This document shows positions 37,201-48,006 of a DNA stretch of 64,000 nt, piece after piece. The position numbers and the translations under genes are program-made. The notes beneath the pieces are model-generated. The model ran no database searches and was not told the origin of the DNA. It saw only the letters and a program-made list of their open reading frames with translations. The first letter of the stretch is position 1. The number at the start of each line of letters is the position of its first letter. This stretch comes from Ciona savignyi (Eukaryota > Chordata > Ascidiacea > Phlebobranchia > Cionidae): positions 187,445 through 251,444 of the forward strand of contig CH003396.1 of NCBI GenBank assembly GCA_000149265.1, read 5' to 3'.

Positions 37201-40200
37201 ACCGGGCCACGGAGAGAAATAATACATTTTTTGCATGATCATCGACTTCACCGATTACTTGTGGGTTAAGTCGACGAGTTTTAACCAAAGGGTTGCAGTA
37301 TCGAAACTAGTCGCTAGGTGTTCAGTTATGTCCTTGGTTAAGGTACTTAACGGAACATTGCCTAAACTCAATGGATTAACGTGTTTTATCAAATTGAAGA
37401 AACGTATGAATGATATACATAACACACTAAAATAGCTCTGGTAAGCCGACACTGGGCGCGAGGTGATATGACGATTGCCCGTGTGTTAACCCCCTTGGTA
37501 TTCAAAACATAAATATATCCTATCCTAAACCGTACCGATCGTATTCGATACACTATTGTTGTGCTGTCGTACTCTTACAATGTCCTATCTCCGTGGGTTT
37601 GCATTTGTACGTTGAGCATTACGTATAAAATGACCTAGTTATCAATGCTAATGATAATTATCGGTCACTGTTATACTTTCCGTTAACTCCTATTTCCGAG
37701 ATACTACCGTGATAGTGAAATGGTTTTGTTTTATTAATTAAGTTATCGTATTGCTTGTGTTACTGCAGTACCGTCTAAAGATACTGTTTTACTATTTAAT
37801 GATCTCTAAACGGCTATGTGGCAGGATTTTTTAAAGGTCAGAGGTCATTCGGATCACAACCCGAGTTTCGTGCGTCTCCAATATCTTCTCTTTGCATTGT
37901 ACCGGATTTTATTTACAGTCTTCATTCGAACCCATTGTGGGATTGGTCGGTTTTGTTTTTGCTTCTTTCCCAAAATGCGTTTAATAATGAAAGTCTTGTT
38001 CGCTCCCATTATTCCCGTTTTTCGACCAAACACTCCAAGAAAAAAATGGTTAACTCCACTGATTCATATACAGTTCACTATAAAAAACCGTTATTAGTCA
38101 TAATAAAGGGTTTAAAACTTGGCCGGTAAACACAAATTAAAAATTTAAAACGTGCTAGACCCCTTTATCTGATGTAAGACCATTTTAATAGACGTTTAGT
38201 AGGATCACAATAAAAATAAAAGTTTTTTAGGTAATGCTAAAACACCAACATTACCCTGATAAGACCCACCGGCCTGTTTTAACTGTATATTGACCTTTGT
38301 TGTCCCACTTACGGGATGAACATGAGTATATTATCCCATGCTACAGCATTAGATATCAAATCACCACATCTTGCTCTTAATTACTACAGACAGCACAAGG
38401 TCAGTATCGGTGGTAATTTTGCCATGTTGGACGTGCTAACAACAGTTCGTATGAGGTTATGCCTTGCTCTGAGCATGGCGACGACGCCTGCAAAGGCTGA
38501 CAATATCCAGGCGCGACAAATCGTGTATAAATAGACGGTTATCAGGAACTGCATTTAATTCGAGTGTATCTAGTCTACAATGCAGTGTGTTATGCCCATA
38601 TATTACGATAAAACAGCAATTCGGTTTTGAAGGAACTAGATTTTAAAAACTTGTGCACGTCTTTCGAGTTTTAATTTAAATCCAAAGAAAATTATAGAAG
38701 AGAATATTTATTCCACTGAATTGGAAAATTCTGGGGCGTTATCAAACTAGTCGACAGATTACCCAGAGCACACCATCGAGATTTCCAGTGCCTTTGCAAT
38801 GTGTTGATATGACTGAAACGTCTTTCTAGTTTTACTAAAACTTATTTAACCACTAAATCTTTGCAATGTCCACTCATTAAATAGTCAAGGGACACAACCC
38901 ACTAGCTAGCGACTGGTAGCGATCCTACAACATTTTAAGTGAAAAGCGAGGCAACATTTTTGCAACATTTGTGCTTTAAATCGAGAACGAATTTTATCAT
39001 GGTTTACCATTGCATTTTCCTACAGGTAAAGAGTAAGAATATTAAAAGATAATAAAAACCATGTCGCAGCCACCATTTACAGCACAGGAAGAATATCCGG
39101 ACTTGGAGAACCATAACAGTCACATGGCTCATTGCCTTACTGAGACCATCTACCAGCAGTTGCGCGGCAAAGAAACTGACAGCGGCTTCACCATTGACGA
39201 CGTCATTCAAATCGGAGTTGATAATCCTGGGGAGCCTTATAACATGCCGGTTGGCTGTGTAGCAGGGGATGAGGAATCTTATAAGGTGTTCGCTATGTTT
39301 TTTGACCAAGTGATCGAAGCTAGACATCATGGCTACAAAGCGAACGACGTAAACCGGACCGACACTGTCTCAGACAAAGTCAAAGGTGGCAACTTCAATG
39401 TTAAATACGCTATGGAAAGTTATGTGACTGGCAGACGAAATGTTAGAGGCTTTGCAATGCCGATGCATTCCACAAGAGCAGAACGAAGGAAGGTTGAAGC
39501 GATTGTCAAATCCGCGCTTTCAACCTGCGATGGGGAGTACAGTGGACAATACTTTTCACTCAAGGAGTCTTCAGAGAAAGAGATGGAGCAACTAGGGAGT
39601 GTTTTCAAGCAGCCGATTCCCAATAGGAATCAGCCGAATAGTCTATCACGGGACTGGCCTGATGCTAGAGGGTTGTGGCATAATTCTAAGAAGAATTTTC
39701 TCGCTAAGATTAACGACGAGGATCATCTCGGTGTGCTTTCAACGCAACAGGATGGTAACTTGGTGCAAGCCTTTCAAAGATGGAACGAAGGATTGACAAA
39801 GATCGAAAACGGCGTCAACAAAGCAGGGAAGGAATTCATGTACGACGAGCACTACGGTTTCATTGCGACTTGCCCTAGCAACATAGGTACTTCTCTGAAG
39901 GCTGGAGTGGTATTGAAAATACCAAAAATGGCGAAGTATTGGCGGTTGGAAGAGGCGCTTACCAGATTACGACTTGAGAAGGTTGATCTTGGAGATTGTC
40001 TTGATATTTCTAACGCTGACCGAATCGGTCACTCGGAAGTTGAGATCTTGGAACTGGTCATTGACGGAGTTCAATTTCTCATCGACTGCGAAGAACGACT
40101 TGAAAAGGGAGAAAAAATTGAGAAATACGTAAATATTTTACGCCAAAAGTGAACATTTAAACGGAACATGCTATTATATACAAGCGCATAGTCTCCATTT

Positions 40201-43200
40201 TTGGACATTATTACAATTAAAACTTCTGCAAAATCTAAATGCTGCCCCTAGAGTTGCCTTTGCTTGTAAATACAACCCCATGTCCATTACCAATAAAAAA
40301 TACAAATTTTGTTTCGCTTTAACAGAAAAAAGTTGTCGAATTTTTGTTTCGTAAAATTGTTCCAAAAAAAAGTGGAAGGTCAACCTTATCATGGGTTCGA
40401 AAGCTAGGCTGTTTAAAACAAAGATGGTTGTATATGGGAGAAAGTGTATACAACATCTTCGCTTACCATTATTCCTTCCAGTGCGTAAAGATTACGATAG
40501 TTGGTAACATGTTCTTATCAGTCCGGCGCTTAAAGGATAGGATATTCATGTTTATCCCCGTGAATGAAAAAACAAGGGGGTTACCACACGGGCAATCGTC
40601 AGATCACCTTGTGCTCACCGTCGGGTTACCGGAGATATTGCAGTGTGTTGTGTGGAATTCACACGTTCCGTTATTGTTGTAGTGTAGATTCCATTAATCT
40701 GCTGGGTTAAGGCAATGTCGGTTAAGTGCCTTGCCCAAGGACTCAACGGACTACCTAGCGACCGGTTTCATACCTAAAATCCTTCGGCTGAAAGTCGACC
40801 CACCAGACCACCAGACCAATCTGTCGGACAGATATGTGAAGAATAATTGGCGCCGAAGATTAACAGAACGGTGTAATACTTATAGCATAATGTTTTCTGC
40901 TCAGACTATTTTACATCATAATACAATATTTTTAACTTCAATTGTTTTTTTTCGATAGGAAAATAGATAATTTACATAAATAGTCAATACCTATAATTTT
41001 ACTTGAAGTCAATAAAATATGCAAACTTAAATTAACTTCCATGTACACATATATATATATTTATATTTATTGTTTGGCTAAAGGCATTAAATAATCAACA
41101 GAAAAGCAATTCAAACAGAGAAAATGTCAAACTACAAAATGACACTAATCGTTTTGTGGTTAATACATGTCAATTATACACAAACATTAATAATAACAAA
41201 TTAGGACATAAAAGAAGTAAATTTGGTCACCGGAAAAATTTGGACAAGAAGAATAATACATCCGATAGGATAGTTCTGCTTATTTCCACAATCGGGTAAA
41301 CGACAGTCGTTATAACATGGGCAACCCAATCGTCAGATTACCCTGTGCCCACAGTCGGGTTGTTGGAGCTAATAATATTGTTTTTTATTTTACTTCTGCG
41401 TTGACCGAGGACTCCAGAATAAAAGTTGCGATGCCGGTATTCGAACCAGAACCCGTCCGAACTTGGTCTCCGATTTTATCCTCCACACTACAGCAGGCAG
41501 ATATATTTCACATGAACGAACAGAATCGGTAATTTCAATGTGACAGGAAATGTACTTAAGAGTTTATGAATAATTTATTCGGCTATACTTGAAGTGCCGA
41601 ACAATGTCGCAAAGGCCAAAATTAGAGGAACGAATGTAGAATATATTCTTGAACTGCTGTTGGGTCCAGTGACCGCTAACGGCGTACCTGAAAATGAGGT
41701 AAATGACTGTAAGATATTTATGCATTATCCCCGCGTAACCACGCATGAACGTTATCAGATGGACAATCGTCAGATTACTTCGAGCCCAACGTCAGGTCAC
41801 CGGAACTTTTGCAATGTGCTGTATAGAGTTAAAAGTTTTTTATCTTTTATTACAACCTAGAAATCTAATATGTTCGATCTAACAACCGTTCGGCAACCGG
41901 TAGACCGTCGACGCTTTTAACGATTAGCTAACCGGGTAGCCCGGATACGTGATCTTTATGGTATTAATTGACTAAGGGTTGGGTGTTTTACTTATTTTTA
42001 ATTCAGCGACGTCTTTACATGGGAAATCCCCAAAAATGGTCTGTATATCAGTATAAACCAACTGTTTATTGGTTTACGTCGTACATGCTGGAGTCAATGC
42101 TTAGTTTTGTTTAGAACACTAAACCACTGCGTTCAATAAACGCCAGCGAAGTGTTTTGCCGGACTAAACAACCGATTATAACCAGCATGGTTTCGTCCCC
42201 ACAACCCTTCGATCGATGGCGCAACTAAAACAAATTGACCAATCGTTCAGACACATGTTGGCATTTTGGCGCTTCTCGGCGGATGTTCTTTGTGCTCATT
42301 CGTTTAGACAAAATTGCCTATAATTTAAACCATGCCAAACACAACTCGACATTAAGAAGATTGACTTACCCGTTGTGTTAGGTTGTATAGAGCTATTTTC
42401 AGTCGGCGTTACAGAGATAATGGTAGAACTGTTGTAACATGGCACATTTCCACAATCGCCACTGAAATAGAATTATAGCTTGTTGTATAAGCTGCCTAGT
42501 AAGACGCAAATAGTTTATTTATTGTAAGGCATGTTCATTAGCTACCTAAATTAACAGAAATATTAACATTTGTAAAATTATAAGATACTTAGCTTATCCA
42601 TATAAATATAAACGCAGTGGGTAACATTTGTGACCAGTTTGGGTTTCAAAAGCTATTGTGACATAGTGAAATGTATACATTTGAAAATCACATAATCGCC
42701 TAGCCAGTGTTTTTTTTAAGTTAGCAAAAATAGTCAAAACTCTATGTTTACTCCCTCCAGCGGATGAGACCGAAGACTGTGCTGGATAACCGAACTACTA
42801 CTGAGTAATACGCCAAACTGTTGCCGTTTAAATTTTCAATTTACGAAAGTAAATTAATTCTAGTATCCAGGCACAAAGAAGTGAATAAAGAGTGATATTT
42901 TCGGTAACGTTCCAAAATCCCAGCCGTTTAAAAACTAAATGTGGTAGGACAAACTCTATTTAAACCTCATAACTGTTGGTTCTGACGAGCACAGGCTGTG
43001 AATTCGTCTCCGCGTTCTAGTGCCAGGGCCACAAGGGGTCGTACACATGCCCCAAGGCCCCCATGGTTCAGGATCACAAGTACAGGCTGGTACCGTGCAG
43101 TTCTCTTCCTCGATAGATCCGTTACATCGGAGTAAAGTACAGAATGAAGGGGTAACTGTTCTTACTCGTATTCGAGTGGACACACCGCAGGTTTGTGAAC

Positions 43201-45001
43201 AGGGTGTAAACTCGCCCCACGGGGTCCAAGTGCACGGGTTGGTGCAGTTTTGCGTGCTCGCGGTTCTACACTCTGGTTTGAAGCAGGTGAGAAAGTTCGC
43301 GTGGTTTCTGATTTGAACGCCCGTTTTGCTGCTGCACGAGCTGGCGATACAGTGGCTCCATGCTTGCCATTCACCGCACGAGCAATTGGTAGAGGAAGCG
43401 GACGCTGAAAGTAAACAAATACGACGCTCATCACAAGCCTTGCATTATTACTAGTGTTGTTTATTTTGCTGAATAGAATTTTTATTGAACAGCACGGTGT
43501 GTGGGCGAATGTTAAATGCGACCGATACTTGTGTCCAATTCTATATTAAATACGGTCTTGGCAACGAGGCCATCATGGGTTCGAAACTCAGCCCGATAAA
43601 CAAATACACCGCTCAACACAAGTCTTTGCATTATTAAAAGTATTGTTTGTTTTTTAACACTACGATCGTGTGGCCGAATGTTAAAGCGGACGATACTTGT
43701 ACCGAATTCAATATAAAATATAGTCTTAACAACAACCTCGGCATGGTGTCGAAACTCAGCCCGATACACTAATACTACGCTCAACAACAGCATGTAATAT
43801 TTAAGTATTGTTTGTTTTTTGTTCTTTTTTACACACCTGGTTTCGAACCCTTAAACCGGTCGCCATCAGGCCCCGATTGTTTAATGCCTTTTTGCATTTG
43901 ATTTAATTGCACTAACCATGCGGCCACATCACAAGAGGTTTTAATGGCTTGTAATGTTATTAATTTTCTTCAATTTACCGAAGTTTCGCTAAGTTCGTTA
44001 AAATGTCTTGGTGTGTTTAAATGTCTTGGTGTGTTTAAATGTCTTGGTGTGTAGTATGGTAATCTTACCTATCGGGGAGAAAGGGGGAGGTGGACAAGGG
44101 CTGGTATTGCAAGAACCAGCCTCCCAGGGCATGTCACAACTTCCACAGTTGCCCTCTGGTTCGATTAGGGTAGCGTTCCGAGTTCCACCCCCACATAGTT
44201 TCGAGCAAGGCCCCCAAGACCACACACAGTTCGTTGTATTGCATGTTTCGGCTATGTTTCTTGTTTGTTGATGGCTGAAAAAAGGGGATAAATAATTCAC
44301 GCATGTCAGGATTTGGAAATGTGTTTTATACAGTGTTTCAAAAGTGGGGATACCGGTCTATATGTTCTCTTTAATGCATCTATTATTTAACTCAACCCAA
44401 CCACGAGAATTGTAATAATATATGCCGAAATATATATAGCTGTAAAACGATGCTAGTCATTAAAAACCATTTATTTTGGTAAATTAGAAACGGATTTATC
44501 CACTTTCGAAAAGTACAAAAAATAGCATTAAAATGCGAATCAGCTAATAAATTTCATCAAACCAATGTACATAGTTAAACACGAAAATCCAATACACACA
44601 CGCTCCAGTCACGTACACAATCCCCAATTTTACGCCCTAGGGTGTCTTAAGCCGCGACTTTTACAATCAACGCAACAATCTTTTACCAAATCAACAAAAT
44701 ATGAACAAACATTAAAAATATTGGGGTTTTTAGGTAGTCTTTTATTTGACTTATGCTACCTTTATATTTGACTTATTAAAATCCGGACACAAGAAGATAG
44801 GTTCAAAGGTGCAGTTTCGTGGTTAGGGTCGGTCTTACATTAAAATAAAAAATGAACAAACAACAAAAAATACCCGGAAGAGGAAGGTTGTCTTGAAGAC
44901 CAGGTTGCCCACAAAGGGGGTCTGCCTGTAGCACATTCTCCGTCTTTCAGCATTGTCAATGTAAAGCAATAAAATATAAAGATCCAACTTAGAAACCTCA
45001 T
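32202..45001 (-). CDS. Secreted thrombospondin type-1 repeat protein
   Basis: Exons found: 44874-45001, 44069-44274, 42987-43404, 42370-42461, 34061-34239, 32916-33255, 32202-32385. The ATG at 45001 starts a signal peptide ([18 protein letters not shown]). At least seven TSP1 modules follow, with W..W..C...CG motifs such as [67 protein letters not shown] and [19 protein letters not shown]1 modules usually bind matrix or receptors and are C- and O-glycosylated. Phases agree except between 42370 and 34239, so at least one exon in that 8-kb intron is missing from this model. The donor of 42987-43404 has a second possible site closer to 42963. The last exon may read on to the stop at 32202 or splice at GTAAAT near 32224. 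Confidence 0.8.
32727..32826 (+). mobile_element. SINE family A copy
   Basis: Intron of the TSP1 gene, antisense to it. Confidence 0.6.
33325..33433 (-). mobile_element. SINE family A copy, diverged
   Basis: Intron between exons 32916-33255 and 34061-34239. Confidence 0.5.
33538..33832 (-). mobile_element. SINE family B copy
   Basis: Near full length, TSP1-gene intron. Confidence 0.7.
34319..34437 (+). mobile_element. SINE family A copy
   Basis: Well-preserved head; upstream of exon 34061-34239 in the TSP1 gene. Confidence 0.7.
35068..35350 (+). mobile_element. SINE family B copy
   Basis: Diverged; large TSP1-gene intron. Confidence 0.65.
36302..36530. mobile_element. Two SINE family A copies in opposite orientation
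   Basis: Minus copy about 36302-36405 and plus copy about 36425-36530; the pair could form a hairpin in RNA. Confidence 0.65.
37240..37520 (+). mobile_element. SINE family B copy
   Basis: Large TSP1-gene intron, upstream of the creatine-kinase-like gene. Confidence 0.65.
38756..38955 (-). mobile_element. SINE family B, old fragment
   Basis: Strongly diverged; ends about 100 bp before the creatine-kinase-like start. Confidence 0.45.
39061..40152 (+). CDS. Intronless creatine-kinase-like protein, probable pseudoenzyme
   Basis: A single 363-residue frame aligns along its whole length with creatine kinase (about 380 residues): [51 protein letters not shown] and [13 protein letters not shown]. 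Creatine kinases move phosphate between creatine and ATP. Here the phosphate-binding arginines are changed (SSRVRTGR is [12 protein letters not shown] is HLGV; GLRGG is SLKAG), about eight residues covering RGTGGVDTAA are absent, and NEED reads NDED. The active-site cysteine (CPSN) and second NEED glutamate remain. It is probably catalytically dead but has a full open frame, so it may be kept for binding or regulation. It lies in an intron of the opposite-strand TSP1 gene. A CAG just upstream at about 39025 may end a 5' UTR intron. Single-exon form suggests a retrocopy. Confidence 0.9.
   Translation: MSQPPFTAQEEYPDLENHNSHMAHCLTETIYQQLRGKETDSGFTIDDVIQIGVDNPGEPYNMPVGCVAGDEESYKVFAMFFDQVIEARHHGYKANDVNRTDTVSDKVKGGNFNVKYAMESYVTGRRNVRGFAMPMHSTRAERRKVEAIVKSALSTCDGEYSGQYFSLKESSEKEMEQLGSVFKQPIPNRNQPNSLSRDWPDARGLWHNSKKNFLAKINDEDHLGVLSTQQDGNLVQAFQRWNEGLTKIENGVNKAGKEFMYDEHYGFIATCPSNIGTSLKAGVVLKIPKMAKYWRLEEALTRLRLEKVDLGDCLDISNADRIGHSEVEILELVIDGVQFLIDCEERLEKGEKIEKYVNILRQK
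40292..40297 (+). terminator. Poly(A) signal of the creatine-kinase-like gene
   Basis: AATAAA about 140 bp after the stop codon. Confidence 0.55.
40536..40830 (-). mobile_element. SINE family B copy
   Basis: Near full length, about 240 bp after the poly(A) signal of the creatine-kinase-like gene. Confidence 0.7.
40831..42369. other. TSP1-gene intron with possible coding scraps
   Basis: Mostly AT-rich with SINE fragments (about 41268-41370 and 42100-42235). Two plus-strand open stretches, about 41390-41532 and 41592-41699, have protein-like composition and end at GT, but no clear acceptors; see findings. Confidence 0.3.
42370..44274 (-). CDS. TSP1 modules 1-4 (exons 44069-44274, 42987-43404, 42370-42461)
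   Basis: Exon 44069-44274 holds one module including CGSCDMP. Exon 42987-43404 holds two full modules and the start of a third, completed by 42370-42461, which ends in a Ser/Thr-rich linker. Three 17-bp tandem repeats (about 44001-44053) sit directly after the 44069 donor. Confidence 0.78.
43492..43935. mobile_element. Three SINE family A copies
   Basis: Plus copies at about 43492-43600 and 43662-43770 are separated by repeated flanking sequence, which suggests tandem duplication; a minus copy follows at about 43820-43935. Confidence 0.6.
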
Positions 45002-47117
45002 GATTTTTTACTTTTAACTTGTCGAATCTTTTAACTCAGACTCAGCTCAAAACTAAAAGGTCTATTATTACTATCTATCGCTTTGTCTTATGCGTTATCT
45101 GTGGTTTAAATGTCGTGATGTAACGCCTTAAAAACGTGCGAAGTGTTTTATTAAAAAAGCCGTTTGCATGCATTTTAAATGAGACTGAATACTAATAAGC
45201 GACTTTTAATTATATTCTCATTTTTATACAACACATCACGTATATCTACTAAAATAAAGCAACGGGATTTTATTTCAATCCGGCCAAAAAGTTTTATAAC
45301 AATATGGCAAGCTACGACTTAAGATGTTAATAAGCCCTGCAATTGGGTTTATAAACTGAATTATTTTACCTAATGTTACCATTAACGTCTTAAGCTAAAT
45401 CTATTCACGGGCATGTGGCTATAGCTAACCCTATAAATAAGTCTAAACTTCCAAGTTTTAATCTACTTAATTTTCAATTGATTTCACTTGAGACTAGATT
45501 TCTTCTTGACTCTTAAGCCTGTATCTACCTTTTCAAATTCTCGTATATTTATGTTTGGGTTTAAACATGCTGGTAAATATAACGGCTTTAAAATCCTTAC
45601 GCACAACGATAGATTTAAAGGTGCAGTTTATATATATAGCATAGCCGCAGGCGCAGTGTGCTTTTTGTGGTAGAATGCGTCTACTTTATTTTTATAATCA
45701 TCTTTGTCTGTATGGACAGGCTTATATTATAATTTAAGGGTGATGAATTTTCACGTGCGCTTAGTAATATCAGGCTATTTAGATATTTCTATGTTTAGGT
45801 TGTGTAAGAAGAAATAGAAAGAAACGTGCAGTAATGCAATTGTGTTTACGAAATGAAAAATGCGGTTAAATCTAAGGTTATATTTATAACAATTACGCCA
45901 TTTTTACTAGAGTCTATATTATAGCAGTTTGAAGAAATTATCTTAATTTCCAAGTTTATTTCAATGTGCTTTTACAAAACATAAAACTAGACCAAGCTTA
46001 ATCTACTAAGCAAGTTGATACTTGGTAGCAAAATTGCTGGTAGCCTACAGGACTTTGCTTTATGTAAATGGTAATTTTAAAAAAAGTTCTAAAATAGCTT
46101 TCATATATTTTAAGTTTACAGAAATAAATTAAGAAACTTAAATTTTACAACAGAATTTTTATTTTTTATAAAATAGATTACCAGCTAGCCCAAATGCGTT
46201 TGCCTTTTAATTAATCTACCTTTGGCATTGGCCATTACTTTGGTTTTTTCCATCATAGGGGAAAAACACAGAATATCCTATCCTATCCTAACCCCTTTGA
46301 TTTACACACCAGACACAATCGACTACCCAACATGTCGGCTTGAATCCAAACCCTTTCGGACTAAGCTTTATCAGTTTAAATACAATAAATAAATTAGTTT
46401 TTAACTTTTAAATTCCCAAATCCTTAAGGTTGTCTGTTGAGAAACCTGCTAAATTTTTTAGGCTGCCGCGTGTATAAAAACCTTTCACACTACGTGTACC
46501 CAAGAGAATTAGGACTACTTGTTGAGTCGTTTAATTTTGCGAGGTCTACCAGCTTATTTTCAAAATAACGGGTGAATAAAAAAAGAGAACTTCCTCCAAA
46601 TGTAAAACCCTAAATGACGAGAACCCATTGTTGAGGCCGCGATTTTTGCTGTGTCACAGTTAAACTGCTGACTAAGCCAAAACGTGGATTTTGATGAAAT
46701 GTAAAGCGTTAAAAGATAAAAACGAAAGACGCACACACCTTTAACAAGCGGCAAACGACATCCGGCAACCGGAACAAGGCTGCCGGCTGACGGCCAACTA
46801 AGACAACAGACAACCAAGAATACAGTGTATAATCTAACTGAAGGCTACATGAGAACATATTAAATAGCCGAACGCTATAAATATAAGAAAAAATTCGACC
46901 AAACACAAAGTTTAAAAATTGTAAATTTTTGGCATCTGTAACCCCGTTGCCCGATGTTAAATTCGAAAACAAAAAGAACTTTATCACAAAACACGCTCTG
47001 GTCCCGTCTTGTCACCCACACACCAACCCCCGACCACGCGTGGCGCGGAATCTCGTCTCCGGGCACTCAAGTCAATAAAAACAGGGCAAAACCAGTCCCA
47101 GCCGGTCGGAACCGGTT
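45002..47117. other. Spacer between GIGYF 3' end and TSP1 gene start
   Basis: About 2.1 kb between two minus-strand genes. It should hold the GIGYF 3' UTR and the TSP1-gene promoter. I see no ORF with protein-like composition, no clear TATA box and only SINE fragments (about 46220-46370). The GC content rises sharply at about 46990-47185, coinciding with the last GIGYF exon and its 3' UTR. Confidence 0.5.
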
Positions 47118-48006
47118 TCAACCGTCGTTCGGCGTGTCGATCTCGCCCATGTTTACTCGACCGGAGGCGGCGTTCACCGAAAATCCTGGATAATGGAGGA
47201 ATGGATAGGATTTGATAATAGGATAGAATATTCATGCTTATCCCCGTGAATGGGAAAACCAAGGGGGTTAACACACGGGCAATCGTCAGATCACCTCGCG
47301 CCCACCGCGGATTACCGAAGCTATTGCAGTGTGTTGTATATTATAGACACGTTCCTTCAATTTGGTAGAACCCATTAATCCGCTGGGTTCAGGCAATGTC
47401 TGTCAACTTCCTTGCCTACGGACTCAACCGACTAGCTAGCGACCAGTTTCGCACCGGCAACCTTTCGATTGAAAGGCGAGGCACTTAACCGCTAGACTAA
47501 CCGGCCGGACAGGCAAGGTAATCAAGGTAAATCCCCGTTATTGGGAAAACGCAAAGGGAGTTACCACATGGGCAATCGTCAGATTACTTTGCGAACATGA
47601 TAAAACGTTAACGCATCAAATAACAGTTGGAAAAGAGGAGAAATTGCAGTGTGTTATGTATAATTAAAACGTTCCTTCAATTTTGATCGAAACCATTAAC
47701 CACCGAGTTCCTGTAATATTCACTAATTTCCAAGGCGAAAGACACATCCGACTAGCTAGCCAACAGTATCGAACCTAGCACACCTCGGCTGAAAGGCGAC
47801 GCATTAACCCACAGAGCTAATCGGTCGGTTATAGTTCTAATCTGCCGTATTCCCACACCTAGTATGCTTGGGTCAACTTTCTGCAGTTTCTTTTGCTTCC
47901 TTTTCCCTCGCTTTGTGCTACCAGTGACGACTTCCTGGTCTGTTGTTGGCTTCGCTTGTGTCGCTTGAGCGGTTTGGCTCTTCGCTGATTGTTGCTTGTT
48001 TTGTTT
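47118..48006 (-). CDS. GIGYF: GIGYF last two exons (47859-48006, 47118-47185)
   Basis: Exon 47859-48006 ends [14 protein letters not shown], and the 68-nt final exon gives [20 protein letters not shown] and a stop. This matches mammalian DPSLLGFSVNASSERLNMGEIETLDDY-type ends. The intron between is filled by two composite SINEs in the same orientation. Confidence 0.92.

Noticed and set aside
43998-44300. [15 protein letters not shown] repeat tail as part of the TSP1 protein
   Set aside because: Lies beyond the GTAAGA donor at 44068; 17-bp intronic repeat.
46984-47274. Minus-strand ORF across the GC-rich block
   Set aside because: Wrong frame; the true coding part there is the GIGYF last exon at 47118-47185, shown by FSVNA and NMGEI.
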